Origin: an uncultured Porphyromonas sp.
Lineage (GTDB): Bacteria; Bacteroidota; Bacteroidia; Bacteroidales; Porphyromonadaceae
Assembly: GCA_945867245.1 (NCBI GenBank)
Contig: CAMBHQ010000065.1
Location: 1 to 5,768, forward strand
DNA length: 5,768 nt
Reading direction: 5' to 3'
In this document: one piece after another, positions 1 through 5,768 of the stretch
Position numbering within the stretch: the stretch's first letter is position 1
How the letters are laid out: the number at the start of each line of letters is the position of its first letter
Position numbers and translations under genes: made by a program
Notes under the pieces: model-generated
The model's database searches: none
What the model was told of the DNA's origin: nothing
The model's input: only the letters and a program-made list of their open reading frames with translations

Positions 1-176
1 TGGGCAATCCCGAGTGTCGCATCCTGCCCGTCTCTACAGAGGAGTACGGACAAAGTATAGCCCGTCGTCCCAAGAATAGTGTGCTCAGTCACCGTCGCCT
101 CACAGAGGTCTATGGTATTACCCCTCCTAGTTGGCAGGATGGACTACTAGAGCTAAAAGCCAACATCACCAAGTAA
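1..176 (+). CDS. rmlD: dTDP-4-dehydrorhamnose reductase, C-terminal end (partial)
   Basis: This open frame enters from the left edge (first whole codon at base 3) and stops at TAA 174-176, giving the last 57 residues of a protein. The segment CRILPVSTEEYG, then ARRPKNSVLS and finally PPSWQDGL matches the end of the RmlD substrate-binding domain, where the family has a P-I-x-T-x-(D/E)-Y stretch, an RPxxSVL motif and a P-x-W near the end. RmlD reduces dTDP-4-dehydro-L-rhamnose to dTDP-L-rhamnose with NAD(P)H in the cytoplasm; this is the last step in making the rhamnose donor for surface polysaccharide. The Rossmann domain and catalytic Tyr/Lys lie outside the window, so the call rests on the tail alone. 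The stop is 24 bases before prfC on the same strand, which suggests co-transcription. Another short-chain sugar-nucleotide reductase is a less likely alternative. Confidence 0.8.
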   Translation, partial: GNPECRILPVSTEEYGQSIARRPKNSVLSHRRLTEVYGITPPSWQDGLLELKANITK

Positions 177-200
177 CGAAGTAAGAACCTATATACTATA

Positions 201-1787
201 ATGAGTCAGTATAGCAACGAAATAAATTTACGACGTACCTTCGCAATTATCAGCCACCCGGATGCTGGTAAAACGACACTCACAGAGAAGCTCCTTCTTT
301 TTGGGGGTGCTATCCACGTAGCCGGAGCTGTCAAGAGCAATAAGATCAAGAAGACCGCTACCAGTGACTGGATGGAAATCGAGAAGCAACGTGGTATCTC
401 GGTAGCCACCTCTGTGATGGGATTCGAGTACAATGGACACAAAATCAATATCCTCGATACCCCTGGTCACCAAGACTTCGCAGAGGATACCTTCCGTACA
501 CTGACCGCTGTAGATAGCGTAATCATCGTTATCGACTCGGCCAAGGGGGTAGAGGCTCAGACGCGTAAGCTCATGGAGGTCTGCCGTATGCGCAAGACGC
601 CTGTGATTGTCTTCATGAACAAGATGGATAGAGAGGGGCGCGATACTTTCGACCTCCTAGACGAAGTAGAGGCCGAGCTACAGATTAAAGTACGCCCTCT
701 ATCTTGGCCTATCGACATGGGACAGCGCTTCCGTGGCGTGTATAATATATATGAGGAGCGTCTGAATCTATTCACGCCCGACAAACAACGTATCACAGAG
801 CATGTCGAGATTAGGGATATCCATTCCCCCGAGCTAGAGGAACATATCAGTGCCGAGCAGGCCGAGAAGCTCCGCAATGACCTAGAGCTTGTAGAGGGTG
901 TCTATCCAGACTTCGACCGCGAGGCTTATCTTCGTGGAGAGCTTGCCCCTGTGTTCTTCGGCTCTGCCCTCAATAACTTCGGGGTGCAGGAGCTACTCAA
1001 TTGCTTCATCGACATCGCACCATCTCCACAACCTATTATGGCCGAGGAGCGTGAGGTTAATCCGCACGAAGAGGGCTTTACGGGCTTTGTATTCAAGATA
1101 CACGCCAACATGGACCCCAATCACCGCAGTTGTATAGCCTTCGTCAAGATTTGCTCGGGACGCTTCGAACGCAATGCCAACTACAAGCATGTTCGCTTGG
1201 GCAAGATGATGAAGTTTAGTAGCCCTACGGCCTTTATGGCACAGAAAAAGGAGACCGTGGAGGAGGCCTTCGCTGGTGATATTATCGGCCTGCCTGATAC
1301 GGGTAACTTCCGTATCGGTGATACGCTGACTTCTGGCGAAGTATTGCACTTCAAGGGGTTGCCGAGCTTCTCGCCAGAGCAGTTCAAGTACATCGAGAAT
1401 CAAGACCCGATGAAAACCAAACAGCTCGCCAAGGGTATCGACCAGCTGATGGGTGAGGGGGTAGCACAACTTTTTACGAATCAGTTCAATGGGCGCAAGA
1501 TTATCGGGACGGTAGGTCAGCTACAGTTCGAGGTTATTCAGTATCGCCTACTACACGAGTACGGAGCAGCTTGTCGCTGGGAGCCTGTTAGCCTGCACAA
1601 GGCTTGCTGGATAGATAGCGATAATCCCGAGGCACTGGAGAACTTCAAGCGTCGCAAGGCGCAGTTTATGGCCAAGGACCTAGCAGGGCGCGATGTTTAT
1701 CTAGCCGATAGTGGCTATGTGTTGATGATGGCCCAGCAAGACTTCCCCGACATACGCTTTCACTTCACGAGTGAGTTTGGCAAGTAA
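201..1787 (+). CDS. prfC: Peptide chain release factor 3 (RF3)
   Basis: RF3 is a cytoplasmic translational GTPase that removes the class I factors RF1 and RF2 from the ribosome after peptide release. The 528 residues match the usual length (E. coli RF3 has 529). The GTPase motifs are all visible: P-loop HPDAGKTT at 19-26, switch I RGISV at 64-68, DTPGH at 86-90, NKMD at 140-143 and GSAL at 254-257. A domain II beta-barrel follows from about 290 to 380, then the RF3-type C-terminal domain, including [15 protein letters not shown] at 436-450. The length and the absence of EF-G domains IV and V rule out EF-G and TetM-type ribosomal protection proteins. The start at 201 gives [26 protein letters not shown], a normal N-terminus for the family; an AT-rich leader precedes it but no Shine-Dalgarno sequence. 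A second in-frame stop (TAG 1791-1793) closely follows the TAA. hemB begins 26 bases downstream. Confidence 0.97.
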   Translation: MSQYSNEINLRRTFAIISHPDAGKTTLTEKLLLFGGAIHVAGAVKSNKIKKTATSDWMEIEKQRGISVATSVMGFEYNGHKINILDTPGHQDFAEDTFRTLTAVDSVIIVIDSAKGVEAQTRKLMEVCRMRKTPVIVFMNKMDREGRDTFDLLDEVEAELQIKVRPLSWPIDMGQRFRGVYNIYEERLNLFTPDKQRITEHVEIRDIHSPELEEHISAEQAEKLRNDLELVEGVYPDFDREAYLRGELAPVFFGSALNNFGVQELLNCFIDIAPSPQPIMAEEREVNPHEEGFTGFVFKIHANMDPNHRSCIAFVKICSGRFERNANYKHVRLGKMMKFSSPTAFMAQKKETVEEAFAGDIIGLPDTGNFRIGDTLTSGEVLHFKGLPSFSPEQFKYIENQDPMKTKQLAKGIDQLMGEGVAQLFTNQFNGRKIIGTVGQLQFEVIQYRLLHEYGAACRWEPVSLHKACWIDSDNPEALENFKRRKAQFMAKDLAGRDVYLADSGYVLMMAQQDFPDIRFHFTSEFGK

Positions 1788-1803
1788 GTATAGACTATCA
1801 AGC

Positions 1804-1813
1804 AAACAACTAT
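1804..1813 (+). promoter_or_regulatory. A-rich translation leader of hemB
   Basis: AAACAACTAT lies directly before the hemB ATG, and the same ten bases occur at 2834-2843, six bases before the trxB ATG. No purine-rich Shine-Dalgarno core is present at either site. Genes in Bacteroidota often start from A-rich, unstructured leaders instead, so this sequence probably helps to define the start. Its role is inferred, and ten AT-rich bases could match by chance. Confidence 0.35.
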
Positions 1814-2794
1814 ATGTTCCCACAGAATAGATTTCGTCGTCTAAGACGTAGCCCTGAGCTTCGTCGGATGGTGCGTGAGACTAGCCTGCAGGCCTCAGAC
1901 TTCATTGCGCCGCTATTCGTTGTCCACGGTACTCAGGTTCAGGAGGAGATTAGCTCTATGCCTGGGCAGCATCGCTATAGCGTAGACCTATTGGTAGAGC
2001 ATTGCCGAGAGCTAGAGACGCTAGGTGTCGGAGGGGTAATCCTTTTCGGCATACCCGAGCATAAGGATGCTACAGGTAGCGAGGGCTACGATGATAATGG
2101 CATCGTACAGCAGGCGGTACGTGCTATCAAGGCTGCCTGTCCCCATTTGGTGGTTGTAGCAGATATCTGTATGTGCGAGTACACAGACCATGGGCACTGT
2201 GGCATCATACATGGGCACGAGGTCCTCAATGACGAGACCCTGCACTACCTCTCGCTACAGGCGCTCTCTTTCGCCCGTGCTGGGGTAGACATGGTAGCTC
2301 CTAGTGATATGATGGATGGGCGTATTGCCGCTATGCGTACTGCTCTAGACGAGGCTGGCTATAGCCACCTGCCTATTATGAGTTATGCGGCTAAGTTCAG
2401 CTCAGCTTTCTATGGCCCATTCCGCGAGGCAGCTGATAGTGCCCCTAGCTTTGGTGACCGCCGAGCCTATCAGATGGATCCCGCTAACGGACGTGAGGCC
2501 CTCAGAGAGATAGAGAGTGATATTGCCGAGGGGGCAGATATAGTCATGGTAAAGCCCGCTCTGGCCTACCTAGATGTAATCAAGGAGGCGACGCTACGTT
2601 ACGACGTCCCTATGGCTGCTTATCAGGTTAGTGGCGAGTATGCTATGATTAAGGCTGCCGCCCTCAATGGTTGGATTGACGAGGAGCGTATCATGATGGA
2701 GAGCCTACTCTCTATCCGTCGTGCTGGAGCCAAGATGATATTGACCTACTTCGCAGCAGATGCTGCCCGTCTATTACAGCATAAGCAGGCCTAA
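1814..2794 (+). CDS. hemB: Porphobilinogen synthase (delta-aminolevulinic acid dehydratase)
   Basis: HemB condenses two 5-aminolevulinate molecules into porphobilinogen, the first pyrrole of heme and other tetrapyrroles, in the cytoplasm and normally as an octamer. The 326 residues match the family length. The cysteine zinc site is intact: Cys119, Cys121 and Cys129 in [14 protein letters not shown] (117-130), so this is a zinc-type enzyme rather than one with the aspartate-rich metal site. Both Schiff-base lysines are present, Lys194 in YAAKFSS (191-197) and Lys247 in MVKPAL (245-250). PSDMMDGR (163-170) and YQVSGEY (270-276) are further family signatures. The N-terminal arm [18 protein letters not shown] is typical and supports the start at 1814. 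There is no Shine-Dalgarno sequence; AAACAACTAT lies directly against the ATG. Two TAA codons stand in tandem at the end (2792-2797). No other heme gene is in the window, so the rest of the pathway must lie elsewhere or be missing. Confidence 0.97.
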   Translation: MFPQNRFRRLRRSPELRRMVRETSLQASDFIAPLFVVHGTQVQEEISSMPGQHRYSVDLLVEHCRELETLGVGGVILFGIPEHKDATGSEGYDDNGIVQQAVRAIKAACPHLVVVADICMCEYTDHGHCGIIHGHEVLNDETLHYLSLQALSFARAGVDMVAPSDMMDGRIAAMRTALDEAGYSHLPIMSYAAKFSSAFYGPFREAADSAPSFGDRRAYQMDPANGREALREIESDIAEGADIVMVKPALAYLDVIKEATLRYDVPMAAYQVSGEYAMIKAAALNGWIDEERIMMESLLSIRRAGAKMILTYFAADAARLLQHKQA

Positions 2795-2802
2795 TAAACA
2801 AT

Positions 2803-2818
2803 GCTAGCTCAGGCTAGT
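2803..2818. repeat. Small inverted repeat between hemB and trxB
   Basis: CTAGC (2804-2808), loop TCAG, GCTAG (2813-2817) form a perfect 5-bp stem, with a possible G-U pair outside it (2803 with 2818). It begins nine bases after the hemB stop. The stem is short and no T-run follows, so it is not a convincing intrinsic terminator; it could be a weak transcript-end or processing hairpin, or chance. Confidence 0.4.
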
Positions 2819-2833
2819 TATAGGTATAAACAA

Positions 2834-2843
2834 AAACAACTAT
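2834..2843 (+). promoter_or_regulatory. A-rich translation leader of trxB
   Basis: This is the second copy of AAACAACTAT, inside the very A-rich stretch 2827-2849 just before the trxB start. It supports ATG 2850 as the start in the absence of a Shine-Dalgarno sequence. It could instead be part of an AT-rich promoter region, but I see no good -7 or -33 box. Confidence 0.35.
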
Positions 2844-2849
2844 TACAAT

Positions 2850-3794
2850 ATGTCTAGAGAACATCGTCGCTGCCTGATTATAGGCTCAGGCCCCGCTGGC
2901 TACACAGCCGCCATATATGCCTCTCGTGCCAACTTAGCACCCCTGCTCTATGAGGGGTTACAGCCCGGAGGACAGCTAACGACTACTACCGAGGTAGAGA
3001 ACTTCCCAGGCTATCCTGAGGGTATCACAGGTCCCGAGCTGATGAGCGACCTGCGCAAGCAGGCCGAGCGCTTCGGTACAGAGGTGCGTACAGGTATTGC
3101 CGTTAAGGCAGACCTCAGCCAGCGCCCCTTCGTGATTACCTTCGATAATGGTACGGAGGTTACAGCCGATACCCTAATCATCTCTACTGGTGCTACGGCC
3201 AAGTATCTAGGTCTAGAGGATGAGAAAAAGTATGCGGGTATGGGCGTGTCTGCCTGTGCTACCTGCGATGGCTTCTTCTATCGCAAGAAGACCGTGGCAG
3301 TAGTCGGTGGGGGCGACACCGCCTGCGAAGAGGCTCTCTATCTAGCGAACCTCGCTAAGCATGTGTACCTCATTGTGCGCAAGCCTTATCTGCGTGCTAG
3401 CAAGATTATGCAGGACCGTGTGATGCGTGCCGAAAATATCACCATACTATTCGAGCACAATACGGTAGGCCTATATGGCGACAACGGTGTCGAGGGGGCT
3501 AAGCTCGTTAAGCGCCTAGGTGAGGCCGACGAGGAGTATGTAGACATTGCTATCGATGGTTTCTTCTTGGCTATTGGACACAAGCCTAACTCGGACCTAT
3601 TTGCCGAGTATCTCGACCTCGATGAGACTGGCTACATCATTACTAACGGCCACTCGCCCTCTACGAAGGTGCCTGGTGTATTCGCTGCAGGAGACGTTGC
3701 CGACCCACACTATCGCCAGGGTATTACCGCTGCAGCCATGGGTTGTAAGGCCGCTATCGAGGCTGAGCGTTACCTCGGCGAGCACGGCTTATAA
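2850..3794 (+). CDS. trxB: Thioredoxin-disulfide reductase
   Basis: TrxB passes electrons from NADPH through FAD and a redox disulfide to thioredoxin in the cytoplasm. The 314 residues match the low-molecular-weight bacterial type. In order: FAD-binding GSGPAG (12-17), PGGQL (39-43), the redox-active CATCD (Cys136 and Cys139), the NADPH-binding GGGDTA (153-158) and the second FAD motif FAAGDV (278-283), followed by YRQGITAAAMGCKAA (288-302). The loop that in E. coli reads HRRDxFR and holds the NADPH 2'-phosphate is VRKPYLR here (176-182): the histidine is replaced and the second arginine is lysine, while the first and last arginines remain. I recall similar loops in other Bacteroidota, so this is probably a lineage variant. 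The CxxC sits inside the NADPH domain, which sets this apart from AhpF and from ferredoxin-NADP reductase-like proteins. The gap to hemB, 55 bases, is the longest in the cluster. No thioredoxin gene is adjacent. Confidence 0.95.
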   Translation: MSREHRRCLIIGSGPAGYTAAIYASRANLAPLLYEGLQPGGQLTTTTEVENFPGYPEGITGPELMSDLRKQAERFGTEVRTGIAVKADLSQRPFVITFDNGTEVTADTLIISTGATAKYLGLEDEKKYAGMGVSACATCDGFFYRKKTVAVVGGGDTACEEALYLANLAKHVYLIVRKPYLRASKIMQDRVMRAENITILFEHNTVGLYGDNGVEGAKLVKRLGEADEEYVDIAIDGFFLAIGHKPNSDLFAEYLDLDETGYIITNGHSPSTKVPGVFAAGDVADPHYRQGITAAAMGCKAAIEAERYLGEHGL

Positions 3795-3819
3795 GACACA
3801 TACTATTGCGACCTATTAA

Positions 3820-5118
3820 ATGGATAGTTCCTTATTAGGCGATATAGTACGAGCGAGTATCCCTCTGGGGGCATGGATTGCCCTCGGAGGGTCTGCGCTT
3901 CTACTGGTAGTCTCCGGATATATGTCATCTAGTGAGGTTGCCTTTTTCTCCCTAGGCCCTCGCGAGCAAGAGCAGGTAGCGGAGCGTGAACACTCCTCTG
4001 ATGACGAAGTTCTTGAGCTACTGAGCGACTCTGAGCGACTCTTAGCCACGATACTCATCGGTAATAATATCGTCAATGTAGCCATCGTTGTTCTTACGAG
4101 TTACGCCTTCAATCTCATCTTTGACTTTACACTTAGTCCGGTACTCGGCTTCATACTACAGACCGTAGTGCTGACCTTGCTACTCCTTTTATTCGGGGAG
4201 ATTATTCCTAAGGTATATGCTCAGGGTAAGCCGCTAGCCTTTAGTCGCTTCTCGGCGCCTACGATGCGCCTAGTGAGCAAGGGCTTGCGCCCTTTCTCGT
4301 CTTTCCTCATGAACTCGACCCGCATTATTACCAGTCGTATGGAGCGCAAGCGCTACGACATATCTATGGACGAGCTGAGTCAGGCCGTGGACCTACTGGG
4401 CGATAAAAAACCAGAGGAGAAGCAGATGTTTGAGGAGATTATCAACTTCTACTCCAAGACGGCCAGCGAGATTATGGTCCCCCGCATCGATATGGTGGAT
4501 ATCGACTACGATTGGGATTACCATCGTATGCTAGCTTTCGCTCTAGAGTGTGGCTACTCGCGCATACCTGTCTATCAGGAGTCCGAGGATAACATCAAGG
4601 GACTCGTATATATAAGAGACTTTATCAAGCATCGTGAGGCTCCTGCGGATTTTGACTGGCATAGCATCATTCGTCCTGCGCACTTCGTGCCAGAGAATAA
4701 GCCCCTAGATGACCTCTTGGAGGAGCTTCGTAGCAAGAAGATTCACATGGCTATCGTCGTGGATGAGTATGGCGGTACCAGTGGCCTTGTTACGATGGAG
4801 GATATCATCGAGGAGATTGTCGGGGACATCACAGACGAGTATGATGAGGAAGCATTGCCCTACAAGGTCTTGGCTGATGGCAGTTATCTATTCGAGGCTA
4901 AGACCGCTATAGGTGATGTGCAACGTTTCCTCAACCTAGAGGACGGAGCACTCGGTAGCTACGAGGAAACCGTCGATACGTTGGGCGGTCTCTTCCTAGA
5001 GGTCAAACAAGATTTGCCTCGACTGGGAGACCGAGAAGAGGCTGGTCAGTGGATGATGACTGTGAAAGCCCTCGAGCGCTTCCGTATTATAAGCATACAG
5101 CTAAGCCCCAAGGTATAA
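3820..5118 (+). CDS. gldE: GldE-like membrane protein with DUF21 (CNNM), CBS pair and CorC_HlyC domains
   Basis: The 432-residue protein has the HlyC/CorC/CNNM layout. An N-terminal DUF21 membrane domain has a hydrophobic helix at about 15-35 ending in SSSEVAFFSL (36-45), a second span at about 74-103 containing LLATILIGNNIVN, a third at about 107-128, and the signature FGEIIPK (125-131). Two CBS repeats follow from MVPRIDM (219-225) and YSRIPVY (246-252) to the second repeat at about 285-340 with VVDEYGGTSGLVTMEDIIEEI (313-333). A CorC_HlyC transporter-associated domain fills about 350-430. In Bacteroidota this form is annotated GldE and is linked to gliding in Flavobacterium; non-gliding relatives also have it, and the wider family is tied to Mg2+ or Co2+ efflux. 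The window holds no other gld gene, so the actual role is open: metal transport is at least as likely as motility. It starts 25 bases after trxB and ends one base before the next gene, so those two are probably translated from one message. Confidence 0.87.
   Translation: MDSSLLGDIVRASIPLGAWIALGGSALLLVVSGYMSSSEVAFFSLGPREQEQVAEREHSSDDEVLELLSDSERLLATILIGNNIVNVAIVVLTSYAFNLIFDFTLSPVLGFILQTVVLTLLLLLFGEIIPKVYAQGKPLAFSRFSAPTMRLVSKGLRPFSSFLMNSTRIITSRMERKRYDISMDELSQAVDLLGDKKPEEKQMFEEIINFYSKTASEIMVPRIDMVDIDYDWDYHRMLAFALECGYSRIPVYQESEDNIKGLVYIRDFIKHREAPADFDWHSIIRPAHFVPENKPLDDLLEELRSKKIHMAIVVDEYGGTSGLVTMEDIIEEIVGDITDEYDEEALPYKVLADGSYLFEAKTAIGDVQRFLNLEDGALGSYEETVDTLGGLFLEVKQDLPRLGDREEAGQWMMTVKALERFRIISIQLSPKV
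4021..4040 (+). repeat. Perfect tandem 10-bp duplication inside gldE
   Basis: CTGAGCGACT occurs twice without a gap and is followed by CT, the start of a third unit. It encodes residues L68 to R73 and part of codon 74 (LSDSER), at the end of the cytoplasmic stretch before the second membrane span. Ten is not a multiple of three, so gain or loss of one unit would shift the gldE frame. Two copies are few for a real slippage site. Confidence 0.9.
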
Positions 5119-5119
5119 T

Positions 5120-5683
5120 ATGATTGTCCTCAGCCAGGATATAGACAATGCACAGCGGAGCACTCGCCGAGAGGTAGAGCGCTCCGCTGTCGCTACTATA
5201 TTGCAGCAGCATTTTGGCCACAGGGTAGAGCGTGGGGTGCGTGAGTGTGGACAACCTTACCTAAGAGATTATCCTCATCTACATATGAGTGTCAGCCATA
5301 GCTTAGGACGAGTGGTGGTGGCCCTATCCGAGGAGCCTATCGGTATAGACCTAGAGCGCTATGATGAGCGTATCCTTCGCATTGTCCCCCGTATATTACC
5401 CGAGGAGGCCCAGCATTATCTAGAGTCTTGCCCTCTGGGTATTCGTGTGGATATGGCACATATATTCTGGACTTCGGCCGAGGCTCTGTACAAGCTCGTC
5501 GGCGATAGTGAGCTCATAAGCGACTTCTACTACGAGCTGTCCTCGATTATCTATCAGTCAGAGGAGGGGCGTTTCGCTCTGACCGCTAGGTACAAGAATG
5601 CCCCCGAAGCTATCCTGACATTACAGGGGCGCTTCGAGGGCGATTATGTTCTAACGTTTGCGCGTTGGGCTATTGTGCCGTAA
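5120..5683 (+). CDS. 4'-phosphopantetheinyl transferase, Sfp type
   Basis: This family moves the 4'-phosphopantetheine arm of coenzyme A onto a serine of acyl or peptidyl carrier proteins in the cytoplasm. The 187-residue protein shows the Sfp-type motifs in order: GQPYL (44-48), the histidine motif HMSVSHS (55-61), the metal-binding IGIDLER (74-80, Asp77 and Glu79), and WTSAEALYKL (117-126) with Glu121 and Lys125. The family form of the last motif is WxxKExxxK; the first lysine is alanine (Ala120) here, although the glutamate and second lysine are kept. The N-terminal region before GQPYL is short (about 43 residues), but in-frame stops at 5090-5092 and 5102-5104 prevent an upstream extension. 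The ATG lies one base after the gldE stop with no Shine-Dalgarno sequence, which points to translational coupling. The carrier-protein substrate cannot be told from the sequence. The 3' end overlaps the end of ispH on the other strand by 14 bases. Confidence 0.88.
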   Translation: MIVLSQDIDNAQRSTRREVERSAVATILQQHFGHRVERGVRECGQPYLRDYPHLHMSVSHSLGRVVVALSEEPIGIDLERYDERILRIVPRILPEEAQHYLESCPLGIRVDMAHIFWTSAEALYKLVGDSELISDFYYELSSIIYQSEEGRFALTARYKNAPEAILTLQGRFEGDYVLTFARWAIVP

Positions 5684-5768
5684 GGAGCTCTTTGATACGC
5701 TCGGCCACTTCCTCCATCTGCCACATAGGGGTAGAGGTAGCTCCGCAGATACCGATACTCTTGGGTAG
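5670..5768 (-). CDS. ispH: 4-hydroxy-3-methylbut-2-enyl diphosphate reductase (IspH/LytB), C-terminal end (partial)
   Basis: Read on the - strand from the right edge, an open frame gives 32 residues and stops at TAG (the + strand bases 5670-5672 read CTA). It contains SIGICGATSTPMWQMEEVAE, which fits the conserved end of IspH, where E. coli has VGVTAGASAP; the serine and threonine of the STP segment belong to the substrate pocket. IspH is an iron-sulfur enzyme that makes IPP and DMAPP from HMBPP in the last step of the MEP isoprenoid pathway. The protein ends soon after this motif, without the longer tail of the E. coli enzyme, as I recall for Bacteroidota homologues. The iron-sulfur cysteines and most of the gene lie beyond the window. 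It converges on the phosphopantetheinyl transferase gene and overlaps its final 14 bases, so no separate terminator lies between the two. Confidence 0.83.
   Translation of the reverse strand, partial: LPKSIGICGATSTPMWQMEEVAERIKELLTAQ

Larger units (their letters stand above)
1..5683 (+). other. Probable co-directional operon rmlD-prfC-hemB-trxB-gldE-PPTase
   Basis: Six genes share the + strand with gaps of 24, 26, 55, 25 and 1 bases. No intergenic gap holds a strong hairpin followed by a T-run, and none shows a clear match to the Bacteroidota promoter (TTG near -33 and TAnnTTTG near -7). Co-transcription is therefore inferred, at least for gldE with the transferase gene. The most likely internal break is the 55-base gap before trxB. 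The functions are unrelated, so shared regulation beyond growth-linked expression is not implied. The operon start lies left of the window. Confidence 0.55.

Noticed and set aside
557..877. 106-codon open frame on the - strand
   Set aside because: It is antisense to the prfC GTPase domain, rich in Ser and Arg, with no motif; a shadow of the real gene.
993..1469. 158-codon open frame on the - strand
   Set aside because: It lies wholly inside prfC, whose frame carries a full set of GTPase and RF3 motifs. The antisense translation shows no recognisable domain and is explained by codon bias.
201..1787. prfC product as a tetracycline-resistance ribosomal protection protein or EF-G
   Set aside because: The protein is 528 residues, lacks EF-G domains IV and V, and carries RF3-specific C-terminal sequence.
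2803..2812. GCTAGCTCAG, identical to part of the synthetic J231xx promoter series
   Set aside because: Only ten bases match, no TTGACx -35 box precedes it at the right place, and the surroundings are native intergenic DNA. It is most simply coincidence within the inverted repeat.
3801..3808. TACTATTG as a Bacteroidota -7 box (TAnnTTTG) for gldE
   Set aside because: It has one mismatch, no TTG at the proper upstream distance, and lies only 11 bases before the start codon inside a 25-base gap.
3547..3819. 90-codon + strand frame ending just before gldE
   Set aside because: It overlaps the end of trxB in another frame, where trxB shows its conserved FAD motif. The translation is low-complexity and unrecognisable.
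3816..4085. 89-codon - strand frame over the start of gldE
   Set aside because: It is a Ser/Arg-rich shadow of the gldE membrane domain with no domain of its own.

Overview
The window looks like ordinary chromosomal DNA from a member of the phylum Bacteroidota, probably order Bacteroidales. The reasons are a GldE-type DUF21/CBS/CorC_HlyC membrane protein, a RmlD tail and an IspH tail of the kind I associate with that phylum, a thioredoxin reductase whose NADPH loop reads VRKPYLR, and no Shine-Dalgarno sequence in front of any of the five complete genes. Base composition is roughly balanced and leucine CTA codons are frequent, which would suit a Porphyromonas-like organism, but the genus is a guess.

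Layout: the end of a dTDP-4-dehydrorhamnose reductase gene (rmlD, to 176) is followed on the + strand by prfC (release factor 3, 201-1787), hemB (porphobilinogen synthase, 1814-2794), trxB (thioredoxin reductase, 2850-3794), gldE (3820-5118) and a Sfp-type 4'-phosphopantetheinyl transferase gene (5120-5683). The gaps between these are 24, 26, 55, 25 and 1 bases, so all six may be co-transcribed. On the - strand, the last 32 codons of ispH (5670-5768) run towards the transferase gene and overlap its end by 14 bases. No stretch without a gene exceeds 55 bases; no tRNA, rRNA, insertion sequence, CRISPR array or phage gene was seen.

The genes do not form one pathway. They cover surface sugar synthesis, translation termination, tetrapyrrole synthesis, thiol redox balance, a membrane CBS protein, carrier-protein activation and isoprenoid synthesis, a typical mixed housekeeping cluster. 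I found no convincing sign of a new system. The points most worth a second look are an alanine in place of the usual lysine in the transferase WxxKE motif, the altered NADPH-binding loop of TrxB, a perfect tandem 10-bp repeat inside gldE that would shift the frame if its copy number changed, a 10-base leader sequence shared by hemB and trxB, and the ispH overlap.
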